A program made the position numbers and the translations under genes. A DNA stretch of 64,000 bases, from contig NZ_LT906473.1 of the NCBI RefSeq assembly GCF_900187295.1, forward strand, positions 310,001 through 374,000, given 5' to 3'. Source of the DNA: Corynebacterium cystitidis. Lineage in GTDB: Bacteria > Actinomycetota > Actinomycetes > Mycobacteriales > Mycobacteriaceae. The notes under the pieces are model-generated. The model was not told the DNA's origin and ran no database searches. It saw only the letters and a program-made list of their open reading frames with translations. The first letter of the stretch is position 1. Each line of letters opens with the position of its first letter. Shown one piece after another: positions 55,297-63,944 of the stretch.

Positions 55297-55325
55297 AGCC
55301 CCGCCGGAAATATTCCGCCAGGGCT
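55297..55325 (+). terminator. Hairpin after abiEii
   Basis: AGCCC (55297-55301) with GGGCT (55321-55325) and CGGAA (55305-55309) with TTCCG (55313-55317). No T-run follows, so it is a weak terminator at best. Confidence 0.4.
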
Positions 55326-56389
55326 GATTACCGCATGCAGCGATGTTTTCCCACAAGAAGATTCTTTTGTCGGGGTTTCCTCCTGGTGAGACGGGGTTTT
55401 CAGGACCAGATGACCAGAGAACGGTCAGCGATTACACCCGAAAAACGACAGGTTCACCCGGTTGCAGCCGGGTTTACTGGGTGCCACGCAGTGATAGCCG
55501 CGGGGATCGAACACGGTGGCGGAGCCTTGGCGTGCTGGAATCTCCACGGATTCCACGCCCACTACCAGAACCAGGACGCTGGATGGCAGATCACGTTGGC
55601 TAAGCATGGCGCGCTGAACCCGGTGCAGTAATGACTGACGCGTCCGGAGTTTTCGGAGAGCGGTGGGCTAGAAATGGGTGCGCCGAGCGAGTTTGAGTGC
55701 CCCGAAAACAACTACCGGGATCGCTACCCGCACCGGCCAGAAATAGAGACCTTCGACGGACATTGAGACAGCACCCCACACCACGAAGTTAATTATCAGG
55801 GCTAGGGGTGAGAGGCCGAACGGGGACGTCGATAAGCGCATCAATGCTCTGGTCAGTGCTCGCGTCAGCTGTCTTGTGGGCCTCGGGAAGGTGGGAGGCG
55901 ATAAGCCCGGAAAAGCCCCCATAATCCTCGAGTGAAATTTCGACAGCGCTGACGGCGGTCTCTAGCACTTTCAGCTAGGTGCGGAGGTATTTTTCGTCTG
56001 TGTGCAGATTACGCTCAAGTTGCATCTTGTCAATGGCAAGACAGGAGTAGGCTTAGGATCGCGGCGGGAAAATGATCCGTGAAGAGCAGGCCTGGCGCAC
56101 CACCCGGAAACGTCGATACTGCTTACGGTGTGGCACCCTTTTTCTGCGCGCTGAAGCGTCCCTGCGGAGACGCCCAGAGCCGCTGCCATATCAGCGTCGT
56201 CACTGTCACGGTCTTTCTAGCGTTCTGCGGCCTTTTGTGAACGCCGGGTCGCCGACGAGGACGAGGACATAGCCGGTTTCGTGCTGTAGACGTGAAAACC
56301 GCTGACACCCGGCACTTGGACGGGCTCAGCGGTTCTCCACGGGAATTCGCGAACTATTCAGGCGAGTTCTACGACATTCCCTGACACTT
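55326..56389. other. Low-confidence stretch between abiEii and tRNA-His
   Basis: I cannot support a full gene here. On the minus strand 55425-55607 reads VEIPARQGSATVFDPRGYH and later CNRVNLSFFG, reminiscent of the end of a 2-oxoglutarate/Fe(II) oxygenase. On the minus strand about 56104-56255 a decayed frame reads ATRRSQKAAER, one stop, then MAAALGVSAGTLQRAEKG, a helix-turn-helix-like piece. These look like remnants of transferred genes. A small membrane frame at 55668-55841 is listed separately. Confidence 0.35.
55668..55841 (-). CDS. Possible small two-helix membrane protein
   Basis: A 57-residue frame starts MRLSTSPFGLSPLALIINF and has two hydrophobic segments (LALIINFVVWGAVSM and FWPVRVAIPVVVFGAL) separated by a short charged-poor loop, ending KLARRTHF. 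It resembles the 2TM-type short proteins of actinobacteria, possibly the end of a longer truncated protein, as the frame is open up to 55922. No clear ribosome site. Confidence 0.35.
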   Translation of the reverse strand: MRLSTSPFGLSPLALIINFVVWGAVSMSVEGLYFWPVRVAIPVVVFGALKLARRTHF

Positions 56390-56466
56390 TGGGGTGGCTG
56401 ACGGGGCTCGAACCCGCGACACCCAGGATCACAACCTGGTGCTCTACCAACTGAACTACAGCCACC
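56390..56466 (-). tRNA. tRNA-His (anticodon GUG), CCA encoded
   Basis: Minus strand: acceptor GTGGCTG with CAGCCAC, an extra 5' G (G-1) opposite discriminator C, the histidine identity pair; D arm TAGTTCAGTTGGTAGAGC; anticodon arm CCAGG-TTGTGAT-CCTGG with GTG; T arm GCGGGTTCGAGCCCCG; CCA at 56390-56392. The accessory block 50.7-56.4 kb abuts its 3' end. Confidence 0.95.
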
Positions 56467-56516
56467 ATCGCTGCCTTTTTAAACAGCGCAGTCCACCTTA
56501 ACCCAGAAGCAGAAAT

Positions 56517-57197
56517 TTACAAAAACGCCTGGTAGGACGCTGTTGCTTCGAGAGCGTGTTGGGCAGCCTCAGAACTTTCCGGGCCTGGTTGCTCCACAAA
56601 CACTGCGCGACGGTAATAATCTAGCTCACGGATGGACTCCACAATATCCGCCAAGGCGCGGTGCGCCAGGCCCTTTTCAGGCTGGTTGAAATAGGCCCTA
56701 GGGAACCAGCGGCGGGCCAGTTCTTTAATGGAAGACACGTCGATCATGCGGTAATGCAGTGCCTCATCCAACTTGGGCATCTGCTCGCGGATAAAGGCAC
56801 GGTCGGTAGCAATCGAGTTACCGGCCAGAGGAGCAGGGTGGGCCGAGTCGCAGTGCTCGTCGATAAGCTTCAAAACTGCCTGCTCGGCTTGCTCCATTGT
56901 CACGGTTGAGGTGCGGATCTGCTCGGTCAAGCCGTTCTCGCAGTGCATGGTGGAAACGTAGTCATCCATTTCAGCAAGTTCCTCGTCCGTGGCGTGGATT
57001 ACAAGGTCGACAGAGCCAGGCAGGATATTCAAATTCGCATCAGTAACCAGTGCCGCGATCTCAACGATCACGTGTCGGTGCACGTCCAGCCCGGTCATTT
57101 CCAAGTCGATCCAGACCAGGCGGTCATTCTTCGCGGGGACTGCCTCGTGTGCTGCTTCGGTTACCTCTGCTGCTTCTGCCTCTGGTGCTTCGCTCAT
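56517..57197 (-). CDS. orn: Oligoribonuclease
   Basis: Orn is an essential or near-essential 3'-5' exonuclease that degrades 2-5 nt RNA and pGpG. The 226-residue protein has the DEDDh motifs [10 protein letters not shown] (Exo I), [16 protein letters not shown] (Exo II), and [18 protein letters not shown] (Exo III with the histidine). An acidic Ala/Glu-rich N-terminal extension of about 24 residues precedes the fold; the end is SYQAFL. It is divergent from nrdD, and 50 bases separate it from tRNA-His upstream in transcription order. Confidence 0.95.
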   Translation of the reverse strand: MSEAPEAEAAEVTEAAHEAVPAKNDRLVWIDLEMTGLDVHRHVIVEIAALVTDANLNILPGSVDLVIHATDEELAEMDDYVSTMHCENGLTEQIRTSTVTMEQAEQAVLKLIDEHCDSAHPAPLAGNSIATDRAFIREQMPKLDEALHYRMIDVSSIKELARRWFPRAYFNQPEKGLAHRALADIVESIRELDYYRRAVFVEQPGPESSEAAQHALEATASYQAFL

Positions 57198-57243
57198 GGT
57201 GCCAGCCTAGCGCGCGGCCCCGATGAAACCTGAAAGGGGGTAG

Positions 57244-57290
57244 CCACTAGATGTGGTGTTTCCCACAGCCTACAGGCACTATATGGCGTG
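57244..57290 (+). promoter_or_regulatory. Two NrdR-like boxes, 31 bp apart, upstream of nrdD
   Basis: CCACTAGATGTGGTGT (57244-57259) and GGCACTATATGGCGTG (57275-57290) match the NrdR consensus core CTATAT/aTAGTG loosely. Their centres are 31 bp apart, which is the classical spacing for NrdR pairs. They lie between divergent orn and nrdD, 143-189 bases before the nrdD start. Confidence 0.55.
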
Positions 57291-57432
57291 AGCTGCATCA
57301 ATAAAAAGTTCGTTGTGCGTCCATGGCTTTGGGCGGAATGTGGATCATGCTTTATTTGGATAAAGCCAATAGGGTAGTCCACATAAGCCGAAATACACTG
57401 ATGTAATTACGAGCAATGGAGACCGAACCTCG

Positions 57433-59565
57433 ATGACCGCGAGCATGACCGCTGTGACTACCACCGTGACTAAAAAGGATGGGCGCATCGTCCGCTTTTA
57501 CCCGTCCAAGATTTTGAACGACCTGAAGTCCGCGCAACGCGTATTCGACGTAGAATTCCACCGCACCCCACACGAGATCGTTGAGGCAATCAGCGCTAGG
57601 GCACACGAGGCGGGCTCGCTGACCAGCACTGAACTCTTCGATATCGTCCAAGATGAGCTCGCGGACTCGCCTGCGGTGTTGGCAGCGTTTCGGGAGTACA
57701 AGCAGATCCAGAACACGCAGATCGCCAACTCCACCAATATTCAGCACCAGCTTGGTCGCCTCAATGACGTGAAGGTGCTCAATGAAAACGGCAACAAAGA
57801 CTCGCGCACCTTCATTGTGCAGCGCGACATCCTGGCGGGCACCATCACAAAAGCCAAGGGCTTGCAGATGTTCCCCGAGGATATCCGCCGCGCCCATATC
57901 AAAGGCTTGATCCACATCCATGACCTGGATCGCAGCCCCTTCCAAGGCATGCCCAACTGCTCGCTGCCGGACTTTGAGTACATGCTGGCTAACGGTTTCA
58001 CGCTGGGCAACGCGCGTATTGAGTCCCCACGGTCCATCGGGGTTGCCGCCACACTGCTGGTGCAGTTGCTCGGCGCGATCTCTGGCGAACAGTACGGTGG
58101 TATTTCGGTGCATGAGATTGACCGCCTGCTTGAGCCTTATGCTGCCAAAAGCCATGAGAAGAACCGCGCAATGTTCGCAGAGGTGCTTGACGACGAAGAC
58201 CTGATTGAAGCTGCGGCAAAGAAGAAAACTGTCAAGGATATTTATGACGCGATGCAGGCCTTTGAATACCAGGTGAATACCCTGACTACCTCGGCAGCTC
58301 AGACTCCGTTTACCTCTATTTCTTTGGGGCAGACCACCAGCTGGTTGGGCCGGGAAATCCAGAAGGCTGTGCTTGCGGTGCGTGAGCACGGGATGAGTGG
58401 GGAGACGGCGATCTTCCCGAAGATTTTGTTCTTCGTCGATGATGGCATCAACGCCCGCCCTGGTGACCCGAACTATGACATCAAGCAGGCCGCGATGCGC
58501 TGTTCCCGCAAACGGATCTACCCAGACCTGGTCAGCGCGCCGAAGATCCGCGAGGCCAAGGAAGGCCAGCTGATCACCCCAATGGGGTGCCGTTCCTTCC
58601 TGCACCCGTGGAAAAACGCTGACGGCCAGTACCAGCAGCTGGGGCGCAATAATTTGGGCGTGGTGTCCATCAACTTGCCGCGCATTGCCATCCAGGCGGA
58701 GGGCGATATTACAGCTTTCTTCGACATGCTTGATGATGCCATGGATCTGACTATCCGCGCGCTAAAAGTCCGCGAGGATGGCATTCTCGATGCGGAGTTG
58801 GAGTCTTCCCCCATCATGTACACCCAGGGTGGTATGGGTGATCCTACAGGTAAGACGTGCGTGCGCGATTTCTACACCGGTGATCGGTACAAGGCGTCGT
58901 CGATAAGCATGGGCTATATCGGCATCCACAACGCAATGGTGGCACTGACTGGTGACCAGCACTGGCACACAGATGCCGCCCACCGCGAGCTGTCCTACGA
59001 AATCCTGCGCGCGATGAACCGCCGCGTTGATGCTGCTCAGCCGGATTTTAACGCAAAGATGAGTATTTACTCCACGCCGTCGGAATCTCTGTGCGACCGC
59101 TTTGATGATCTTGACCGTGCCCGCTTTGGTGATATCGAGGGTGTTAATGATCGTGGCTACTACGAAAACTCCTTCCACTTCCCGTCCTATGTGGAGACCA
59201 ACCCGATTGAGAAAATCCACTTCGAGGCCGGCTACCAGGACTTAACCCCAGGTGGTTTCATGTTCTACGTAGAAGCCCCGAACCTGGCGGAAAACCCGGC
59301 TGCCTTCGAAGCGATCTGGGACGAGGCCTATGAAAACGTGGGCTACTTCGGCATTAACTCGCCGGTAGATGTGTGTTTCGAGTGTGAATTTGAAGGCGAG
59401 TTCCACTGCGACGAGCAAGGCTACGTCTGCCCGAGCTGCGGCAACCGTGACGAAAATAAAGCCAGTGTGACCAGGCGTTTGTGCGGCTACCTCGGCTCGC
59501 CGATGAAGCGGCCTGTGGTGGCGGGCAAACAGGAGGAGATCGCCAGCCGTGTTAAGCACATGTGA
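57433..59565 (+). CDS. nrdD: Anaerobic ribonucleoside-triphosphate reductase (class III)
   Basis: NrdD is the glycyl-radical enzyme that makes dNTPs without oxygen. The 710-residue sequence starts with an ATP-cone (VTKKDGRIVRFYPSKILNDL). It has AQTPFTSISLG, DFEYMLANGFTLGN, GMGDPTGKTCVRDFYTG, and a C-terminal zinc finger CFECEFEGEFHCDEQGYVCPSCGN followed by the glycyl radical loop RRLCGYLGS (glycine about residue 686). The start ATG at 57433 has a GAGACCGAACCTCG leader. nrdG overlaps its 3' end by 17 bases. Class III in addition to class Ib means the organism can replicate in anaerobic conditions. Confidence 0.96.
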   Translation: MTASMTAVTTTVTKKDGRIVRFYPSKILNDLKSAQRVFDVEFHRTPHEIVEAISARAHEAGSLTSTELFDIVQDELADSPAVLAAFREYKQIQNTQIANSTNIQHQLGRLNDVKVLNENGNKDSRTFIVQRDILAGTITKAKGLQMFPEDIRRAHIKGLIHIHDLDRSPFQGMPNCSLPDFEYMLANGFTLGNARIESPRSIGVAATLLVQLLGAISGEQYGGISVHEIDRLLEPYAAKSHEKNRAMFAEVLDDEDLIEAAAKKKTVKDIYDAMQAFEYQVNTLTTSAAQTPFTSISLGQTTSWLGREIQKAVLAVREHGMSGETAIFPKILFFVDDGINARPGDPNYDIKQAAMRCSRKRIYPDLVSAPKIREAKEGQLITPMGCRSFLHPWKNADGQYQQLGRNNLGVVSINLPRIAIQAEGDITAFFDMLDDAMDLTIRALKVREDGILDAELESSPIMYTQGGMGDPTGKTCVRDFYTGDRYKASSISMGYIGIHNAMVALTGDQHWHTDAAHRELSYEILRAMNRRVDAAQPDFNAKMSIYSTPSESLCDRFDDLDRARFGDIEGVNDRGYYENSFHFPSYVETNPIEKIHFEAGYQDLTPGGFMFYVEAPNLAENPAAFEAIWDEAYENVGYFGINSPVDVCFECEFEGEFHCDEQGYVCPSCGNRDENKASVTRRLCGYLGSPMKRPVVAGKQEEIASRVKHM

Positions 59566-60160
59566 GCTCAGTCCGCAGCGCGTCACAGTGATCGCGCGTG
59601 CCGACGAACGCTCCCGCACCTGGGCACAAACCGACGAGTTCCGCGTCGCCGATTACAAACCATTTCAGGTGCTCGACGGGGAAGGGCTGCGCTGTTCCCT
59701 TTATGTGAGCTACTGCCCGTTTAACTGTGCGAACTGCTACAACAAGGTCGCGCAGAAGAAAACGTACGGCACTGCCTACACCGATGAGCTAGAGCAGCGC
59801 ATCATGGCTGACTTAGCCAACCCTCGGGTGGCTGGGCTGACCTTGTGTGGTGGCGAGCCCATGTTGTCCGCCAAACACCTCCTGCCGTTGGTGCGCCGCA
59901 TCCGGGCCGAGCTACCGGAGAAGACCGTGTGGTGCTACTCCGGCTACCGGTGGGAAGTGTTGCAGCTTTTCGACGATGAACGCCGCGATTTCATTGCGGA
60001 ACTTGATGTGCTGATCGACGGTCAATACATCGAAGAACTGCGCGACGAGGGTGCACTGCTGCCTTTTCGGGGCTCCTCAAACCAGCGGCTGATTGATGTG
60101 CAGGCCTCACTGGCGGCAGGAGAAGCAGTCGAGTATGACTACGCCCTCGTCGATAAGTAA
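59549..60160 (+). CDS. nrdG: Anaerobic RNR activating protein, radical SAM
   Basis: NrdG generates the glycyl radical on NrdD using S-adenosylmethionine and a 4Fe-4S cluster. The 203 residues have the cluster motif YCPFNCANCYN (CxxxCxxC), FQVLDGEGLRCSLYVSY, GLTLCGGEPML and WCYSGYRWEVL typical of the family. The GTG start is inside the end of nrdD, coupling the two. Its last 22 bases overlap the convergent ATPase gene. The N-terminal ~40 residues before YKPFQVLDGEG are longer than in E. coli NrdG. Confidence 0.95.
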   Translation: MLSTCELSPQRVTVIARADERSRTWAQTDEFRVADYKPFQVLDGEGLRCSLYVSYCPFNCANCYNKVAQKKTYGTAYTDELEQRIMADLANPRVAGLTLCGGEPMLSAKHLLPLVRRIRAELPEKTVWCYSGYRWEVLQLFDDERRDFIAELDVLIDGQYIEELRDEGALLPFRGSSNQRLIDVQASLAAGEAVEYDYALVDK

Positions 60161-61236
60161 TCTCCAAGAAAAGGCAGGGCGAAATCGACAAAGCCATGGC
60201 CGGTGGCGCGGATCAGGCCACGTTCAATGAGCCTGCGCCGATAGGTGGTTTGCTGGTTAGCGGGAATCCCCATGCGCTCAGCGATTTCAGATGTGCGTGC
60301 AGGGGTTCCAATCTCGACCATCGCGTGAAGATACGCTTCTTCCCGCTCAGGCAGGGCGCGCAAGGCTGGTTGGTGCACTTGCAACCCCATCCGCTCCTTG
60401 ACTAGAGGCATACTTCGTTCAAGATCTGACTCGGAAATGGTGGTTGTGTCGGCCAGGGTAAAAGAGATCGAACCAATCAGCTGGATCAGATAAGCGTATC
60501 CGCTGGTGACATCCACAGCGGCTTGGATTGCTGCAGGGCTGAACTCCCGGCCACCCTCTGCGGCGGTTTCTTGGAACGTGCGGGCAACATCGTCATCTGC
60601 AATGGGGTCTAGCTCGATCGGCACTGAGCGGCGTAAAAAGGTGGTTCCCGGCAGGGCAAGCAACTCAGCTATCTCAAAAGGCAGTCCGGCAACGGATAAT
60701 GCAATAGGTAAAGAATCACGCACGATATTTTGGATCGCATCAGTAAGCGTGTGTAAATCCTCGGGGCGAGCTGACTGGAGTTCATCCTTGGTGAGAAAAA
60801 CACCAGAACCACTTTGTTCGGCTAGTTCACATGCTCGGCGCAGCAGCCGACGAAGCGAGGGGGCGGGGCTATGCTCAGGCGTTACCTCCGTGCTGACGGA
60901 CCCAACACCCGCGATAGACGCTGCAGTAATCGTGCGCTGATCTTTCTCACCAAGTTGCTTCAGCAGCAGTGGAAGCTCGGTGTCTCGCAGATCCGCGAGC
61001 ATGTCGCGGGAGGCCGGGATTCGCACAACATGCCAGCCTAAGCGGGCAGCTTCATCTTCAATCAGGTTCAGCAGCACTGTTTTGCCCGCCCCGCGAGCCC
61101 CGCTGATCAGCGTGAACCGGTACGGCGAGCCTGGCCCTTCCTGTAGCGCAATGCCAACCTGGGCCACTACTGCTTCTCGCCCAGCAACCACGATCGGTGT
61201 GGTGCCAAAGCTTGGCCGAAAAGGGTTCCTTAACAA
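60139..61236 (-). CDS. AAA-type ATPase with C-terminal winged helix
   Basis: The 365-residue protein opens MLRNPFRPSFGTTP, VVAGRE, and has a Walker A SGARGAGKTVLLNLI (~residue 47-60). VFLTKDELQSA with a Walker B-like position, LAGLPFEIAELL (sensor-like), and ELDPIADDDVARTF follow. The last 80 residues are a winged helix (HAMVEIGTPARTSEIAERMGIPANQQTTYRRRLIERGLI). This layout matches the ATP-binding/HTH proteins that sometimes regulate or guard their own locus, of unknown function. The promoter region carries repeated GTACGA elements, compatible with autoregulation. Its 3' end overlaps nrdG by 22 bases. Confidence 0.65.
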   Translation of the reverse strand: MLRNPFRPSFGTTPIVVAGREAVVAQVGIALQEGPGSPYRFTLISGARGAGKTVLLNLIEDEAARLGWHVVRIPASRDMLADLRDTELPLLLKQLGEKDQRTITAASIAGVGSVSTEVTPEHSPAPSLRRLLRRACELAEQSGSGVFLTKDELQSARPEDLHTLTDAIQNIVRDSLPIALSVAGLPFEIAELLALPGTTFLRRSVPIELDPIADDDVARTFQETAAEGGREFSPAAIQAAVDVTSGYAYLIQLIGSISFTLADTTTISESDLERSMPLVKERMGLQVHQPALRALPEREEAYLHAMVEIGTPARTSEIAERMGIPANQQTTYRRRLIERGLIRATGHGFVDFALPFLGDYLSTRA

Positions 61237-61263
61237 TCCTCTACCTCCACAACCCGAATCCTT

Positions 61264-61306
61264 GTACGATTTGTACGAATTCTATCACTCTGTACGATTT
61301 GTGCGA
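61264..61306. repeat. Paired GTACGA repeats upstream of the ATPase gene
   Basis: GTACGATTTGTACGA (61264-61278) recurs as GTACGATTTGTGCGA (61292-61306), 28 bases apart, each containing two GTACGA-type hexamers 9 bp apart. It lies 28-70 bases upstream of the ATPase start at 61236 and also upstream of the SDR terminator side. Confidence 0.7.
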
Positions 61307-61332
61307 TTTCGGCCGAGCTTGCGAAACCTGGC

Positions 61333-62133
61333 CTAGCCCATCTGGGAGTAGAACTTGCCGACGATCGGGGCCGTCAACCCGCGAGGCAGATAGGATCCCG
61401 CCCAGTCCATCACTTTCGATAAAGGCCCAGGCACAACGCGGCGTTTGTTGTTCACCAGTGCCTCCAAAGTGTCTTGAGAGCAGGACTCATAAGTGGTCCA
61501 CAAGAAATCGGGCACGACCTTATCCACGATCGACTGCTCTTCCTCTGGAACTTCTGCCTCACGCACCGGCCCGGGAGCTAGGAGGGTGACATGGATGCCG
61601 TGTTTTTTCATCTCATAGTGCAGCGCCTCAGTAAAGGCGTTCACTCCAGCTTTGGTCAGCACATAGGTGGCATTATTCGGAATGGGAATATTGCCTGCTG
61701 CAGAGCCAACATTGCAGATCGCACCGTGGCCTCGCGGCACCATCTGATCCAGCGCGGCCTTGGTCAGCCGGAACACCGCAGTTGCGTTCAAGTTGTACTG
61801 GTCCACCTCATAGTCCCAGTCTTGCTCAATAAACGGCCCGAAAGAGGCAATGCCCGCGCTATTAATACAGATGCTGATGGTGTAGCGCGACATCTCGTCG
61901 ATAAGCGAGCTGACTGCGTCAGAGTCAGCAAGGTCGGCGGCGTGCACGATCACCTCAACCCCGTGGGCGGAGCTGAGTTCGTCGGCAAGTTCTTGCAAGA
62001 CGCTCTCGCGCCGGGCAACGATGATGAGGTTATAACCGGCAAGTGCGAGATCGCGGGCGATAGCACGGCCAATGCCCTGGGAAGCGCCGGTGACTAGCGC
62101 GTAGGAATCGATGGTGGGGGAGGGAAAAGTCAT
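61333..62133 (-). CDS. Short-chain dehydrogenase/reductase
   Basis: The 266-residue NAD(P)-binding Rossmann protein carries YALVTGASQGIGRAIA (cofactor loop, residues ~12-27), ADLADSDAV, NSAGIASFG, the catalytic NVGSAAGNIP serine and YVLTKAGVNAF with the tyrosine and lysine. The C-terminus VMDWAGSYLPRGLTAPIVGKFYSQMG is of the group of mycobacterial/corynebacterial SDRs acting on lipids or fatty acyl chains. ATG at 62133 is directly before MTFPSP; the longer frame to 62385 overlaps the next gene. It is 10 bases downstream of a winged-helix regulator gene, so co-transcribed. Confidence 0.85.
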   Translation of the reverse strand: MTFPSPTIDSYALVTGASQGIGRAIARDLALAGYNLIIVARRESVLQELADELSSAHGVEVIVHAADLADSDAVSSLIDEMSRYTISICINSAGIASFGPFIEQDWDYEVDQYNLNATAVFRLTKAALDQMVPRGHGAICNVGSAAGNIPIPNNATYVLTKAGVNAFTEALHYEMKKHGIHVTLLAPGPVREAEVPEEEQSIVDKVVPDFLWTTYESCSQDTLEALVNNKRRVVPGPLSKVMDWAGSYLPRGLTAPIVGKFYSQMG

Positions 62134-62143
62134 GGCCGCCATT

Positions 62144-62464
62144 CTAGCTGTTGGGCGTGCTCTGGCCAGCAATCTCGCGCAGGGCAGCGATGTGACCGTC
62201 GAACGCTTCCTTACCTTTTGCGGTGAGCGTGACCCACACAATGTCTTTAGCGCGGCTTGCCCCGTACTCGCGGGACCGGGTGATATAGCCTGCTTCTTCC
62301 AACGCACCGAGCTGTTTGGAAAGCGTGGCATCAGAAACCTCAACGGCATCGCGCAGGGCGGAAAAACGCATCTCATAGCGCACATCCCCCTCTACCGCGC
62401 CCGCAGCGTTAAGCGCAGCACAAATTTTGAGCCGATTAATGGGGTGAATAACAGGGTCGATCAT
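62144..62464 (-). CDS. Winged-helix transcriptional regulator
   Basis: This 106-residue protein is almost only a winged helix: HPINRLKICAALN, EMRFSALRDAVEVSDATLSKQLGALEEAGYI, then SREYGASRAKDIVWVTLTAKGKEAFDGHI. It resembles the HTH_34/MarR-ArsR-like small regulators. It overlaps the membrane-protein gene upstream by 4 bases (start 62464, previous stop 62461) and lies 10 bases ahead of the SDR gene, so it is in the middle of one operon and likely controls it. Ligand unknown. Confidence 0.8.
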   Translation of the reverse strand: MIDPVIHPINRLKICAALNAAGAVEGDVRYEMRFSALRDAVEVSDATLSKQLGALEEAGYITRSREYGASRAKDIVWVTLTAKGKEAFDGHIAALREIAGQSTPNS

Positions 62465-62889
62465 GGTTGATTATCACGCAGGTAGAGTATCCCGGCGAGC
62501 GTGCCGACGATGCCTGCCGCCACCGTCACCCACACCGTTTCATTGGGGCCAACAAAAACAAGTGCCGTGGTCACTAGTGAGGCAATTAAGGCGGGCCAGG
62601 ATCCACGGATTTTCGGATCGTCGAAAGGGTCTTCATTCGGGTGAAGCCTGGTGCGCTGCGGGCCGAAAAGCCGGTGGCGCAGGAGGAAAGCGTAGGCGAC
62701 GAATACGATGAGGATGCCGAGTGCTAGTAGCCACACAGGCCACGTCAGTGCTGCGGCGAATCCGCCAACTAGTAGGCCAAAGAGTGCATCTGCCCACCGG
62801 GTTGGTTGAAACTGGATTGTGCGTTCAACCTCGGCTACCGCATTAAGGTCTGAGTGTGCATTAGTGTCCACGGCGGAAACTCCATTCAA
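62461..62889 (-). CDS. Small membrane protein of the regulator operon
   Basis: The 142-residue protein (from ATG 62889; a GTG at 62871 is also possible, overlapping the preceding stop) has a hydrophilic N-terminus. Four hydrophobic stretches follow: ADALFGLLVGGFAAALTWPVWLL, ALGILIVFVAYAFLL, WPALIASLVTTALVFVG and WVTVAAGIVGTLAGILYL. There is a loop RTRLHPNEDPFDDPKIRG between helices 2 and 3. I do not recognise a named family. The position with a winged-helix regulator suggests a membrane-sensing or transport accessory role, which is only inference. Confidence 0.6.
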   Translation of the reverse strand: MNGVSAVDTNAHSDLNAVAEVERTIQFQPTRWADALFGLLVGGFAAALTWPVWLLALGILIVFVAYAFLLRHRLFGPQRTRLHPNEDPFDDPKIRGSWPALIASLVTTALVFVGPNETVWVTVAAGIVGTLAGILYLRDNQP

Positions 62890-63304
62890 AAATAAGTCCT
62901 AGAGTGATGGCGGTAGCAATACCTGCACCTATTGACCAGGGCAGTGAGCCTTCCGGGATGAGCCTGATTAACACCGACCCCACCGCGTAGACAGCAACTA
63001 CTGTGACGATGGTGCGGGTGGGTTTCTGCCCTGCTTGCAGGTCTTGTCGAGGTGATGGGCGCACAGGCCCGTTGAATTGGACAATCAAGAGAAAAGGAGC
63101 CACTAGCAAGAGTGTCACGACCAGGATGAGGGGCCAGTTGCCTAACTCTAAGTTGGTGGTGGCTACGATCGCGCCACCGATCAGTGCGATCGCCCAGGCG
63201 CTCATCCGATGCAGAGCGCTTGGTTTTGGTGGCTTGGTGTGGCTAATTGTTGCCAGTGCCTCGCGTGCATCGGCCACCGTGACCGGTTCGTCCGTTGTCT
63301 CCAT
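62861..63304 (-). CDS. Small membrane protein, first gene of the regulator operon
   Basis: The 147-residue protein starts METTDEPVTVADAREALATISH (ATG 63304, preceded by AAGGATGGAGTTG). It has helices MSAWAIALIGGAIVATT, LILVVTLLLVAPFLLIVQF, TIVTVVAVYAVGSVLIRL and LPWSIGAGIATAITLGLIF, ending EWSFRRGH. Size and layout parallel the next gene, and the two may derive from a duplication or form a heteromer. It reads as a conserved hypothetical membrane protein often seen with a PadR/MarR-type regulator. Upstream is a long AT-rich gap that must hold the promoter. Confidence 0.6.
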   Translation of the reverse strand: METTDEPVTVADAREALATISHTKPPKPSALHRMSAWAIALIGGAIVATTNLELGNWPLILVVTLLLVAPFLLIVQFNGPVRPSPRQDLQAGQKPTRTIVTVVAVYAVGSVLIRLIPEGSLPWSIGAGIATAITLGLIFEWSFRRGH

Positions 63305-63944
63305 CAACTCCATCCTTATAGTCTTTATTTTCCGATATAGAAAGTATCTCACTTTCCTCTATGGAAAACAAGGGACTGTTGTTCTGATTTTCAACCCAAT
63401 GCGGACGAAAGTAGTCCCGGTGGGTGGAATCACAGAAAAGAATGTGGAGATCTATGTCACAAAACTTGACAAATTGAAAAATATAGATTCAGCAAAAGTG
63501 GAACAAAAATTAGTGCTGAATTGAACGCAAAAAACCAGGCATGATCGGACATTCGGGGAGCTAAAATTCGGGCGGAAAACTCCCTTTCCGGGAAAGGGTA
63601 ACCATGCAACGGGACCGGTCGATCATGGCTGCTGAATGTCCTGAAAAGCCAGGTAGAAGTATGTTTATGCACATTTTATATCTGGCTAAATTGTGCAACT
63701 TCTAGCAACAATCAATGTCCGTGCTGCTGTGTAGAAAGTTGATCGACTGAGGTGATCGTAGTTGAGAGCAAAAACAAGCGGGCAATTACAAACTTATTTT
63801 GAAGTTCGTTTTGGCTACGAATCGCTTCTGTCGGCGAGGCGCGAGAGAAAAAGTTTGAAGAACCTGGTCTGGATTTGCACCCCCCAATAAGGGCTAAGTA
63901 GCATCAAAGGTGCAAGTTCAAAACATCAAGAAAGGAAAGCAAGA
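63305..63944. other. AT-rich intergenic region with a palindrome
   Basis: About 640 bases with no gene I can support. A perfect palindrome CCCTTTCC-g-GGAAAGGG sits at 63582-63598. The sequence is AT-richer than neighbours and ends in a good ribosome site (GAAAGGAAAGC) for the next gene. Short frames on both strands look random. Confidence 0.45.

Noticed and set aside
55425..55607. Complete 2-oxoglutarate oxygenase gene
   Set aside because: Only about 40 residues resemble the family end, no iron-binding HxD start is seen, and the frame is short.
50729..56390. Complete prophage or integrative element
   Set aside because: No integrase, replication, capsid or transfer gene is present; only accessory genes and remnants.
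63003..63524. Plus-strand frame opposite the small membrane protein genes
   Set aside because: Overlaps two better-supported minus-strand genes and reads as low-quality sequence; only the open length supports it.
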